Source: DATGMP01 sp035293565 (GTDB taxonomy: Bacteria > Pseudomonadota > Alphaproteobacteria > BOG-932 > Roseiterribacteraceae). From it: a stretch of 64,000 bases of DNA. This document shows positions 42,580-50,802 of this stretch, piece after piece. A model generated the notes under the pieces. The model was not told the origin of the DNA. It worked only from the letters and a program-made list of their open reading frames with translations, and did no database searches. Every line of letters begins with the position of its first letter. Position 1 is the first letter of the stretch. The DNA is taken from the NCBI GenBank assembly GCA_035293565.1, contig DATGMP010000106.1:1-64000 (forward strand), in the 5' to 3' direction. A program made the position numbers and the translations under genes.

Positions 42580-45252
42580 TCAGGCGATGGCGCGCGCGAC
42601 TTCCTCGACGTCGAAGGCCTCGATCACGTCGCCGACCTCGATATTGTCGTAATTCTCGAAGGCCATGCCGCACTCGAAGCCTTCGCGCACCTCGCGAACC
42701 TCGTCCTTGAAACGGCGAAGGGTCTTCAGCGTACCTTCGTGAATCACGACATTGTCGCGTAGCAGCCGGACCTTGGCGCCGCGACGGACCAAGCCTTCCG
42801 TAACCATGCAGCCGGCCACCTTGCCGGCCTTGGAAACATTGAAGATCTGGCGGATTTCGGCGTTGCCCAGGAAGTTCTCGCGAAGCGTCGGCGCGAGCAG
42901 ACCTGACATCACCGACTTCACGTCGTCGAGAATGTCGTAGATCACCGAGTAATACCGGATCTCGACATTATCGCGCTTGGCGAGCTCGCGCGCCTGGGCG
43001 TTGGCACGGACATTGAAGCCCGCGATGAAGCCGCCCGAAGCCTTGGCTAGCGTCACGTCGGATTCGTTGATCGCGCCCACACCTGAATGCAGTACGCGCA
43101 GCAACACTTCCGTCTGATCTTGGCCGAGCTTGGAGAGCGCGCCGACGATCGCTTCGACAGAGCCGTGCACATCGCCCTTGACGACGATGGCGAGCTCTTT
43201 CTTCTCGCCCGCCTGGATCTGGCTGAACATCTGTTCGACGGTGCCGCGGGCGATGATCGCCGCCTGCGCCGTGCGCTTCTTGCGCTCGCGGAACTCGGCG
43301 ATCTCGCGTGCCCGCGCTTCGGTGTCGAGGACGACGAAATCGTCGCCGGCCGAAGGCGTGCCGTTCAGGCCCAGCACTTCCACCGGGCTTGCGGGGCCGG
43401 CCGAATCGATGCTCTGGCCGCGATCATTGATGAGCGCGCGCACGCGTCCCCACTCGCTGCCGGTGACGAAGATATCGCCGACCTTGACCGTGCCGCGCTG
43501 AACCAGAACAGTCGCCACAGAGCCGCGGCCGCGGTCGAGCTTCGCCTCGACGACCGTGCCGATAGCCGCGCGGTTAGGGTTGGCTCTGAGCTCGAGAATC
43601 TCCGCTTGTAGAAGGATCGCTTCCTCGAGCCGCTCCAGGCCTTGCTTGGTCTTGGCCGACACTTCGACGGCCAGCACGTCGCCGCCCATCTCCTCGACCA
43701 CCAGCTCGTGGTTAAGCAGCTCCTGGCGCACCCGGTTGGGATTCGCGTCGGGCAGGTCGACCTTGTTGATGGCGACGATGATCGGCACCTTGGCCGCTTT
43801 CGCGTGGGCGATCGCCTCGACCGTCTGCGGCATGATGCCGTCATTGGCCGCGACCACGAGGACCACGATGTCGGTGACGTTGGCGCCGCGGGCCCGCATT
43901 TCGGTGAAGGCCGCGTGGCCGGGCGTGTCGATGAACGTAATCTTTTGACCGGTCGGCAACGTCACCTGATAAGCGCCGATATGTTGCGTGATGCCGCCCG
44001 CCTCGGTCGAGACGACGTCGGTCTGTCGCATGGCGTCAAGAAGCGAGGTCTTGCCGTGGTCGACATGGCCCATGACGGTGACCACGGGCGGCCTCGATAC
44101 TAGAGCCTCCGGCGCGTCGATATCGCCCGAAATGCCGAGCTCGACGTCGGACTCCGCAACGCGATGCACACGATGGCCGAACTCGGCCACGATCAGCTCC
44201 GCCGTATCGGCATCGATCGACTGAGTGATGGTGGCCATCACGCCCATGCGCATCAGCGATTTGACGACGTCACCGCTGCGCTCAGCCATGCGCTGGGCCA
44301 GTTCTTGCACCGTGATCGTTTCGGGAATGACGACATCGCGCACGACTTTGGTCTGCTCCTCGTTGCCCGATTGGCGCATGCGCTCCTTCTCGCGCGCGCG
44401 GCGCACCGAGGCGAGGCTGCGAGTGCGCTGAGAATCGCCTTCATCCGTGAGGGCCTGGGAGACGGTCATCTTGCCGGAGCGGCGATGCATGTCGCGACCG
44501 CGCGACGGCGCAGGGACTTTGGGGACGGGCGCACGAACGCCGCGCTTGGCCCTCGCACGGCGTTCCTCTTCCTCGTCTTCTTCCGCAATCGCCCGACCGC
44601 CGGAGAGCGCGGCGACCTTAGCGGCAGCCGACTCGCCCGCCCGATCGGCAATGCGGCGGCGCTCCTCGTCCTTCTTCTTCTCGGCCTCGCTCTCGCTTTT
44701 CCGCTTTTCTTCGGATTCCAGGCGCGCCTTTTCCGCGTCTTCGGCAGCCTTGCGCTCCTGCTCCTGGATGCGGCGCAGCTCCTCGAGCTCGCGCTTGCGG
44801 CGCGTCTCGGGATCGAGCGCCGCACGGCTCTCGACCTTGGGTTCCGGTGCCTCGGCGGCGCCGACCGCGTCTTCGTCGGCCATATGGGGAGGCGGCGCTT
44901 CCGGAACGCGACGCTCTACCTCCTGGACCGCGGTTCTGAGCGCCCGGACGCGGGCCTCGCGCTCCTCCGCCGTAAGCTGGCGAACCGTTGGGCTTGGCCG
45001 CGGCGGGGCGGCTTCGGGGCGCCGCGCAGTATGGCCGTCGGCCTCCTGCGGCTCGCGGGAGACGGGCGTCGGCGCGACGGGGGGCTTGGCGACGCGCGTC
45101 GGCTTCACTTCGACTGTCACCGCCTTGGAGCGGCCGTGCGAGAAGCTCTGCCGAACCTGCGAGGTCGTTTCAGGGCCGCGCTTGAGTTCGAGCTTGCCGC
45201 GTCCCGACAGACTCAAGACTTTCTTCGGTTCCTGTTCCTTGCTTTCGCTCAT
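42580..45252 (-). CDS. infB: Translation initiation factor IF-2
   Basis: An 890-residue GTPase that recruits initiator tRNA to the 30S subunit. It has a short N-terminal bacterial IF-2 segment (VLSLSGRGKLELKRG), a long charged low-complexity region rich in Glu, Lys and Arg (about residues 50-280), an IF2_N module (IPETITVQELAQRMAERSGD), the G domain (VMGHVDHGKTSLLDAM near residue 394; DTPGHAAF; NKVDLPDAN), and the C-terminal tRNA-binding domains. It follows the ylxR-type gene, as in most bacteria. Confidence 0.98.
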   Translation of the reverse strand: MSESKEQEPKKVLSLSGRGKLELKRGPETTSQVRQSFSHGRSKAVTVEVKPTRVAKPPVAPTPVSREPQEADGHTARRPEAAPPRPSPTVRQLTAEEREARVRALRTAVQEVERRVPEAPPPHMADEDAVGAAEAPEPKVESRAALDPETRRKRELEELRRIQEQERKAAEDAEKARLESEEKRKSESEAEKKKDEERRRIADRAGESAAAKVAALSGGRAIAEEDEEEERRARAKRGVRAPVPKVPAPSRGRDMHRRSGKMTVSQALTDEGDSQRTRSLASVRRAREKERMRQSGNEEQTKVVRDVVIPETITVQELAQRMAERSGDVVKSLMRMGVMATITQSIDADTAELIVAEFGHRVHRVAESDVELGISGDIDAPEALVSRPPVVTVMGHVDHGKTSLLDAMRQTDVVSTEAGGITQHIGAYQVTLPTGQKITFIDTPGHAAFTEMRARGANVTDIVVLVVAANDGIMPQTVEAIAHAKAAKVPIIVAINKVDLPDANPNRVRQELLNHELVVEEMGGDVLAVEVSAKTKQGLERLEEAILLQAEILELRANPNRAAIGTVVEAKLDRGRGSVATVLVQRGTVKVGDIFVTGSEWGRVRALINDRGQSIDSAGPASPVEVLGLNGTPSAGDDFVVLDTEARAREIAEFRERKKRTAQAAIIARGTVEQMFSQIQAGEKKELAIVVKGDVHGSVEAIVGALSKLGQDQTEVLLRVLHSGVGAINESDVTLAKASGGFIAGFNVRANAQARELAKRDNVEIRYYSVIYDILDDVKSVMSGLLAPTLRENFLGNAEIRQIFNVSKAGKVAGCMVTEGLVRRGAKVRLLRDNVVIHEGTLKTLRRFKDEVREVREGFECGMAFENYDNIEVGDVIEAFDVEEVARAIA

Positions 45253-45282
45253 GACCGTCCAGTACCACCCTTCAAACCTAGT

Positions 45283-45891
45283 CTACGCCGCTCCACGCAA
45301 ACCTGCGAGCCGCGCGGAGGCGGCGACGAATTTCTCGGCGAGTCCCCCGAGGGCAATCGCCGCGTGAACGACCACGCCCTCGCGACCTAGCGCTTCCGCC
45401 AGTGACGCGGCGGGCAGCACTGTCACCAGCGGCGCTTCCGGCGCCAGCCGCCGAAGCTTGCCCTGCCCGTCCTCCGCACCGTCGCTGGCCGCGATCAGGA
45501 CGCCCACCGGCCCTTTGCGCAGCATTGCCTCGACCTTGTCAAAGCCTGCCGCCACGGTCCCGGCGCGGCGCGCCAGGCCCAACAGGTCAAGGCATTGCCG
45601 CTCGAGCAGCCGCTCGGTACGCGCTGGCAGATCCGGGTCCACCGTGACGCTCTGCCGCGCGGCCCGGGAAAAGGCCTTCTTCTCGACCGCGCGCTGGATC
45701 AGCTCTCGCCGGGCGCCGACCCAAATCCCACGGCCCGGCAACTTACCCGCGACATCCGGGACGAGTCGATCCTCTGGGCCGACCACGAAGCGGATCATTT
45801 GCCCGGGGGCGAGGCTCTCGCCGGTGACGATGCAGCGCCTCAGGGGGCCGCTCTCGGCCTCCCCTTCTTCGATCGGTTTCGCCTTCGCCAC
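45283..45891 (-). CDS. YlxR/DUF448 RNA-binding protein fused to an L7Ae-like domain
   Basis: A 202-residue protein with two parts. Residues about 17-85 are the YlxR domain (RRCIVTGESLAPGQMIRFVV; GRGIWVGARRELIQRAVEKK), a small nucleoid or RNA-associated fold always near nusA-infB. Residues about 95-200 resemble L7Ae/YlxQ (CLDLLGLARRAGTVAAGFDK; GVLIAASDGAEDG). In Firmicutes these are two adjacent genes; a fused form is common in Alphaproteobacteria. The start is GTG at 45891. It lies 26 bases after nusA and 30 before infB. Confidence 0.9.
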   Translation of the reverse strand: MAKAKPIEEGEAESGPLRRCIVTGESLAPGQMIRFVVGPEDRLVPDVAGKLPGRGIWVGARRELIQRAVEKKAFSRAARQSVTVDPDLPARTERLLERQCLDLLGLARRAGTVAAGFDKVEAMLRKGPVGVLIAASDGAEDGQGKLRRLAPEAPLVTVLPAASLAEALGREGVVVHAAIALGGLAEKFVAASARLAGLRGAA

Positions 45892-45917
45892 GGAGGAGAT
45901 CCGCCCACAGCTTCGGA

Positions 45918-47447
45918 CTACGCTTGCGGCTGCAGCTCGTCGCCGGCCGCCGCCGGCGCCAACGGCTCGTCGTCGAACCAGTGGGCGCGGGCGGCCATGA
46001 TGATCTGCTCGGCGGTTTCGCTCGCCATTTTGTCCTTGCCCACAATGTCCAAAAGCTCGTCGGTCGCGAGATCGCCCAGATCATCCAGGGTCTTCACGCC
46101 CTGCTCGCCCAAAGCCACCAGCATCGCCGGCGTGAGCCCCTCGATATCGGCGACCGCATCCTGGACGCCGAGTGCGCGCCGCTGCTCCGAGAACTCCGCG
46201 TCGCGGTGCTGGAGATAGACCAGCGCGCGGTCGCGCAGCTCGGTTGCCACGTCTTCGTCAAAGCCCTCGATCTGCGCCAGTTCCTCGATGTCCGTTCCGG
46301 CGATCTCCTCGACGGTGGCGAAGCCCTCGGCGACCAGCAGATGAGCAATCACGTCGTCCACATCGAGCGCTTCCATAAAGAGCGCCGAGCGGACCCGCAT
46401 CTCCTCGGTGCGGCGCTCGGATTCCTCGGCCTCGGTCAGGATGTCGATATCCCAGCCCGTCAGCATCGAGGCCAGCCGCACATTCTGGCCTCGGCGTCCG
46501 ATCGCCTGGCTCAACTGATCGTCGGGCACGACGACCTCGATGCGGTGATTGGTCTCGTCCAGCACCACCTTGGTCACCTCGGCCGGGGCCAACGCGTTGA
46601 CCACGAAGGTCGCGGGATCCCCGCTCCACGGAATGATGTCGATCTTCTCACCCTGCAGCTCGCCGACCACGGCCTGGACACGGCTGCCGCGCATGCCGAC
46701 GCAGGCCCCAACCGGATCAATCGAGCTGTCTCGGCTCACCACGCCGATCTTGGCTCGGCTGCCCGGATCGCGCGCCACGGCCTTGATGGTGATGATGCCG
46801 TCATAGATCTCAGGCACCTCCTGCATGAACAGCTTGGCCATGAATTGCGGGTGCGTACGGGACAAGAAGATCTGCGGCCCGCGCGGTTCCTCGCGCACGT
46901 CGTAGATATAGGCGCGGACCCGATCGCCGTTCTTGAAATGCTCGCGGGGCAGGGTCTCGTCGCGGCGCAGGATGGCCTCGGCCCGGCCGAGCTCGACCGT
47001 GACATTGCCGTATTCGACGCGCTTCACGATGCCGTTGACGACTTCGCCCACGCGATCCTTATACTCGCGATATTGCCTTTGGCGCTCCGCTTCGCGGACC
47101 TTCTGGACGATGACCTGCTTGGCCATTTGGGCCGGGATGCGGCCGAAATCGATCGGCGGCAGATCTTCGACCAGAAACTCGCCGACCGTCACTTCCGGCT
47201 TCTCGCGGCGCGCAATTTCCAGCGGGATCTGGGTCGCTTCATTCTCGATCGAATCCGCCACCTCGCGATAACGCTTCAGCGAGATTTCGCCGGTGCGCCG
47301 GTCGATAGTCGCCCGGATATCGTGCTCATGGCCGTATTTCGACCGGCCGGCCTTCTGGATGGCCTGCTCCATGGCTTCGACGACCTCTTCCCGGTCGATG
47401 TTCTTTTCGCGCGCGACGGCGTCGGCGACTTGCAATAGCTCGATCAC
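45918..47447 (-). CDS. nusA: Transcription termination/antitermination factor NusA
   Basis: A 509-residue RNA polymerase-binding factor. Domains in order are the NusA N-terminal domain (to about residue 125; AVAREKNIDREEVVEAMEQA), S1 (about 135-200; GEVVNGIVKRVEYGNVTVEL), two KH domains (about 230-345; RDPGSRAKIGVVSRDSSIDP; AIGRRGQNVRLAS), then acidic helix-hairpin repeats at the C-terminus (VIAHLLVAEGFATVEEIAGT; GLTPAMLVALGEQGVKTLDD). The start is GTG at 47447 with AGGAGAGG upstream. It follows rimP by 18 bases. Confidence 0.97.
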   Translation of the reverse strand: MIELLQVADAVAREKNIDREEVVEAMEQAIQKAGRSKYGHEHDIRATIDRRTGEISLKRYREVADSIENEATQIPLEIARREKPEVTVGEFLVEDLPPIDFGRIPAQMAKQVIVQKVREAERQRQYREYKDRVGEVVNGIVKRVEYGNVTVELGRAEAILRRDETLPREHFKNGDRVRAYIYDVREEPRGPQIFLSRTHPQFMAKLFMQEVPEIYDGIITIKAVARDPGSRAKIGVVSRDSSIDPVGACVGMRGSRVQAVVGELQGEKIDIIPWSGDPATFVVNALAPAEVTKVVLDETNHRIEVVVPDDQLSQAIGRRGQNVRLASMLTGWDIDILTEAEESERRTEEMRVRSALFMEALDVDDVIAHLLVAEGFATVEEIAGTDIEELAQIEGFDEDVATELRDRALVYLQHRDAEFSEQRRALGVQDAVADIEGLTPAMLVALGEQGVKTLDDLGDLATDELLDIVGKDKMASETAEQIIMAARAHWFDDEPLAPAAAGDELQPQA

Positions 47448-47465
47448 GGACCTCTCCTGATCCTT

Positions 47466-48005
47466 CTAGACAGACAGTGATGCGGCGTCTTCCGCCGCGT
47501 GCGGGGAGCCCTGCTCCTCCGATTCCTTCATCGCTTCGGCGATCAGCCGATCGGTCAGCACCAGCTTGGCGCGTCGAATCGAGCTCAAGGGCAGGCGAAC
47601 CTCGCTCTCTTCGACCGCAAGCTTCACGGCATCATCCTCGATCGCCCGTATCGTGCCGTGGAAGCGCTTGCGGCCGTCGATCGGCGGGTCGATCTCGATC
47701 CGCACCTCATGGCCGGCGAAGCGCTCATAATCCGCGGGCTTCACCAGCGGCCGGTCGATACCGGGGGAGCTCACCTCCAACAGATAAGCGTCGGAGATAG
47801 GGTCGGCCGCGTCGAGCACGGCCGAAATCTCGCGCGACAGCCGCGCGCAATCGTCGACCAGCATGGCGCGCCGGTCCCGCCGCTCGGCCATGACCTGGAG
47901 CGTCGGACGCTTTGCGCCGCCCGTCATTTGGACGCGCACCAGCTCATATCCCAAACCGGCGACGGTCGGTCCGATGAGGCGCTCGATCTGCGCGGTCTGT
48001 TCCAT
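47466..48005 (-). CDS. rimP: Ribosome maturation factor RimP
   Basis: A 179-residue protein for 30S assembly. The N-terminal domain has RLIGPTVAGLGYELVRVQMT and LSREISAVLDAADPISDAYL, the hinge LEVSSPGIDRPLVKPADYER is diagnostic, and the C-terminal Sm-like part holds EVRIEIDPPIDGRKRFHGTI. The ATG at 48005 starts the family-typical sequence; the frame stays open upstream to 48251 but that region contains the predicted operon promoter. It is the first gene of the rimP-nusA-ylxR-infB-rbfA-truB-rpsO-pnp operon. Confidence 0.94.
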   Translation of the reverse strand: MEQTAQIERLIGPTVAGLGYELVRVQMTGGAKRPTLQVMAERRDRRAMLVDDCARLSREISAVLDAADPISDAYLLEVSSPGIDRPLVKPADYERFAGHEVRIEIDPPIDGRKRFHGTIRAIEDDAVKLAVEESEVRLPLSSIRRAKLVLTDRLIAEAMKESEEQGSPHAAEDAASLSV

Positions 48006-48102
48006 GCCCTGGCGGAGCTCCGAAAAAGCAATAAGCCCGCGCGCCCGACCGGCCCCTCGTCCGGTCAGCGGCTTGCGAGCCACATTTCTTATTTGAATGG
48101 CG

Positions 48103-48132
48103 GATATATAAACCCCCGGGCCGGAACTGCAA
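48103..48132 (-). promoter_or_regulatory. Putative sigma-70 promoter of the rimP-nusA-infB operon
   Basis: On the minus strand TTGCAG (48127-48132) and a TATATA/TATATC box (48103-48110) are spaced 16 to 18 bases apart depending on the exact -10 hexamer. The -10 lies in the only AT-rich patch between trmB and rimP. Transcription would begin near 48096, giving a leader of about 90 bases. Confidence 0.5.
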
Positions 48133-48261
48133 GGGAATTCGCTTTTTCCCGGTCTTCTCCCCGAGGCGGAAGAGGATAGGCGAGGGCGCGGCCCGCGCAG
48201 ACCTTTAGCAATAAGGCGCGAAGTTTCCGCCGCCTTTCGCTCCTTCCGCATTGGGGACGGC

Positions 48262-48957
48262 CTAAGTTGTGGGGCGCCGTACGCGACGATAGCTCAAATA
48301 AACGGGCCTCCGCCCAGCAGCCAAAGCCTTGGCTTCATATCGCGTGGGCTGCCAGGCTTCGGGGCGGCTCGCCGCGCGGTCGACGAGCATGAAATCGGGG
48401 CTGGCCGCCATGACCTCTTCCATCCAGGTGCCCAATGCAGGGTGATCGGTCGCGATACGGAACTCGGCATCGTCGGTCAGTGATTTAGCCAGCAAATCCA
48501 GCGCCTGACCCAGGAATCGCCGCCGCTCGTGCCGCCGCTTGGGCCACGGGTCGGGAAAGAGCAGAAAAGCGCCCGCAAGGGAGGCCTCGGACAGGACTTG
48601 GAGCAGCAGGCGGGCATCGTCGGAGAAGATCCGCACATTACGCTGTTCGCCTTCCTTCAGAAGGGCGAGCAGATTCGAGACACCGTTGAGGAACGGCTCG
48701 CAGCCGATATAGCCCATATCCGGGTGGGCGGCGGCCTGAGCGGCCAAATGCTCGCCGCCGCCAAAGCCGATCTCGAGGCAGACCGACCGGATGTGCGGAT
48801 CGAAAAGCGATAGGGGATCGAGCCTTTCCGGCGGGTCGGGAAGCAGGATCGAGAGCTTCCGAAAGTCCGAACCGAGAAGCTCGGCTTTCTTGCTCCCAAG
48901 CCGCCGGCCGCGGCGACGGCCGTAGACCCGGCCGGCCGGCGGTCCGGCGCGGCCCAT
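48262..48957 (-). CDS. trmB: tRNA (guanine-N7-)-methyltransferase
   Basis: A 231-residue class-I SAM methyltransferase that modifies G46 of tRNA. A basic N-terminus (GRVYGRRRGRRLGSKKAELL) precedes the SAM site VCLEIGFGGGEHLAAQAA, and the motif LLFPDPWPKRRHERRRFL is unique to TrmB. The ATG at 48957 is 20 bases after the metK stop; an open frame extends upstream but only as a shadow of metK. Confidence 0.95.
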   Translation of the reverse strand: MGRAGPPAGRVYGRRRGRRLGSKKAELLGSDFRKLSILLPDPPERLDPLSLFDPHIRSVCLEIGFGGGEHLAAQAAAHPDMGYIGCEPFLNGVSNLLALLKEGEQRNVRIFSDDARLLLQVLSEASLAGAFLLFPDPWPKRRHERRRFLGQALDLLAKSLTDDAEFRIATDHPALGTWMEEVMAASPDFMLVDRAASRPEAWQPTRYEAKALAAGRRPVYLSYRRVRRPTT

Positions 48958-48977
48958 CGGTCGTCGTTCCGATGAGC

Positions 48978-50156
48978 TCAGGTGAAAGCGGAGCGGAGCG
49001 CGTTCACGAGATCGGTCCGCTCCCACGAGAAGCCTCCGTCCGGCTCGGGCGCGCGGCCGAAATGGCCGTAGGCCGCGGTGCGGGCATAGATGGGTTTGTT
49101 GAGGCCCAGATGCTCGCGGATGCCCCGGGGCGAAAGATCGACCAGCTCCTGCAGCGTTTTGGAGAGCCGTGCCTCGTCGACCCGCCCGGTCTCGTGCGTG
49201 TCGATATAGACTGAAAGCGGCTTGGATACGCCGATCGCATAGGAGACTTGGATCGTGCAGCGGTCGGCGAGATCCGCCGCAACGACATTCTTCGCGAGAT
49301 AGCGCGCGGCATAGGCGGCCGAGCGGTCGACCTTGGTCGGATCCTTGCCTGAGAAGGCCCCGCCGCCGTGCGGAGCCGCGCCGCCGTAAGTATCGACGAT
49401 GATCTTGCGCCCGGTGAGCCCGCAATCGCCGTCCGGACCGCCAATGACGAAGCGGCCGGTCGGGTTAACGTAGAAATGCTCCTCGTCGCACATCCAGCCC
49501 TCGGGCAGCACGTTCAGCACATGCGGCCGCACGATTTCGCGGACTTCGTCTTGGTCGACCGATTCTCCATGTTGGGTAGAGACGACGACCGACGTGGCCC
49601 GGACAGGCTTGCGATTCTCGTATTGCAACGTGACCTGGCTCTTGGCGTCGGGTCCCAACAGCGGCGCGGCGCCGGAGTGGCGCGCCTCGGCGAGGCTCTT
49701 CAGAATGCAGTGCGCATAATAGATCGGCGCCGGCATGTAGCTGTCAGTCTCGCGGCACGCATAACCGAACATGATGCCTTGGTCGCCAGCGCCCTCGTCC
49801 TTGTTGCCGGCGGCATCGACGCCTTTGGCGATGTCCACCGATTGGGCATGCAGGAGAATCTGGACGTCGGCGGTTCGCCAATGGAAGCCTTCCTGCTCAT
49901 AGCCGATTTCTCGGATGGCATGGCGCGCGACATTCTCGATCAGATCGAAGCCGACGGAGCGGGGGCCCCGCACCTCGCCGGCGATCACCACCTTGTTGGT
50001 GGTTGCGAGCGTCTCGCAGGCGACGCGGGCGTGCGGATCGGCGGCCAGGAAAGTGTCGACGACCGCGTCGGATATACGGTCGCAGACCTTGTCCGGATGG
50101 CCCTCGGATACGGATTCGCTTGTGAACAGATAATTTGCGAGCGGCACGGCGGGCAC
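48978..50156 (-). CDS. metK: S-adenosylmethionine synthetase
   Basis: A 392-residue enzyme forming SAM from methionine and ATP. Motifs are FTSESVSEGHPDKVCDRISD, GAGDQGIMFGYACRETDSYM and GGGAFSGKDPTKVDRSAAYA. The start is GTG: the one at 50156 has AAGG directly abutting it, while a second in-frame GTG at 50147 has AAGGG at normal distance and may be the true start. It follows the XRE regulator and precedes trmB, an order conserved in Alphaproteobacteria. No SAM-responsive riboswitch was recognised in the 109-base leader. Confidence 0.97.
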   Translation of the reverse strand: MPAVPLANYLFTSESVSEGHPDKVCDRISDAVVDTFLAADPHARVACETLATTNKVVIAGEVRGPRSVGFDLIENVARHAIREIGYEQEGFHWRTADVQILLHAQSVDIAKGVDAAGNKDEGAGDQGIMFGYACRETDSYMPAPIYYAHCILKSLAEARHSGAAPLLGPDAKSQVTLQYENRKPVRATSVVVSTQHGESVDQDEVREIVRPHVLNVLPEGWMCDEEHFYVNPTGRFVIGGPDGDCGLTGRKIIVDTYGGAAPHGGGAFSGKDPTKVDRSAAYAARYLAKNVVAADLADRCTIQVSYAIGVSKPLSVYIDTHETGRVDEARLSKTLQELVDLSPRGIREHLGLNKPIYARTAAYGHFGRAPEPDGGFSWERTDLVNALRSAFT

Positions 50157-50265
50157 CCTTGGGACGATTCGAAGGGCGAAACCTGCCTGGAATCCCCGCT
50201 CTGATCAAGGCGACCGACCGCAATGGCCGGCCCGTCGCCTCCCCTTCATCCCCCTTTTTGCCCGC

Positions 50266-50733
50266 CTACCTCGGATTGCCCGCGTAATTCGCCAGCGCTT
50301 TGGCCAGATCGAAAAGGCGGCGGCGGAGATGGGCATCGGGTATGCGGTAATAGGCCCGCACGAGCTCCAGCGTTTCGCGCTTCGCCATCGGATCGGGCTC
50401 CGAGCCCTCGGAGCGTGCTTCAGCGGCCGTTACCGCCGCATGGCGCTCATGGCCGGAGACCGACGGCATCTCCTCGAAGAAGAAGGAGACCGGCACGTCC
50501 AGCACCTTGGACAAGTCATAGAGACGGCTCGCCCCGATCCTGTTTGCGCCGCGCTCGTACTTCTGGACTTGTTGAAACGTCAGCCCGATCGCGCTTCCGA
50601 GCTTTTCCTGGCTCATTCCCAGCAAGGTGCGGCGGAGCCGTACCCGCGAGCCTACATGAACGTCGACTGGGCTCGGCGTGTCGATCTTCGGCCGACCGCC
50701 GCGGCGTTTTCCATCCCTGACTTTCAATTGCAT
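50266..50733 (-). CDS. XRE-family helix-turn-helix regulator upstream of metK
   Basis: A 155-residue DNA-binding protein. The basic N-terminus precedes the HTH (VGSRVRLRRTLLGMSQEKLG; GLTFQQVQKYERGANRIG, about residues 27-70), then the helical tail with ALVRAYYRIPDAHLRRRLFD-like residues near the end. The family is common before metK in Alphaproteobacteria. The ATG at 50733 begins MQLKVRDGKRRGG; a TTG one codon earlier is not needed. A clear dyad lies 34 bases upstream, overlapping a possible promoter, so autoregulation is likely. Confidence 0.88.
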   Translation of the reverse strand: MQLKVRDGKRRGGRPKIDTPSPVDVHVGSRVRLRRTLLGMSQEKLGSAIGLTFQQVQKYERGANRIGASRLYDLSKVLDVPVSFFFEEMPSVSGHERHAAVTAAEARSEGSEPDPMAKRETLELVRAYYRIPDAHLRRRLFDLAKALANYAGNPR

Positions 50734-50766
50734 CAAAACATGCCTTCGTTGCGAGACAGACCAGAT

Positions 50767-50784
50767 TGCATACTGTCGTATGCA
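50767..50784. promoter_or_regulatory. Putative operator of the XRE regulator
   Basis: TGCATAC and GTATGCA form a perfect 7-base dyad with a 4-base centre (tgtc). It lies 34 bases upstream of the XRE start. On the minus strand a -35-like TTGACC at 50801-50806, overlapping the lnt stop codon, would place a -10 inside this dyad, so bound protein would block transcription. Confidence 0.6.
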
Positions 50785-50802
50785 GTACTGGAATGCTATC
50801 GG

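Noticed and set aside
45924..47438. 504-codon plus-strand open frame opposite nusA
   Set aside because: Exact shadow of nusA with low-complexity, His/Asp-rich translation typical of an antisense frame.
50157..50265. Possible SAM riboswitch in the metK leader
   Set aside because: No SAM-I, SAM-II, SAM-V or SAM/SAH core motif could be recognised in the 109-base leader; a covariance-model search would settle it.
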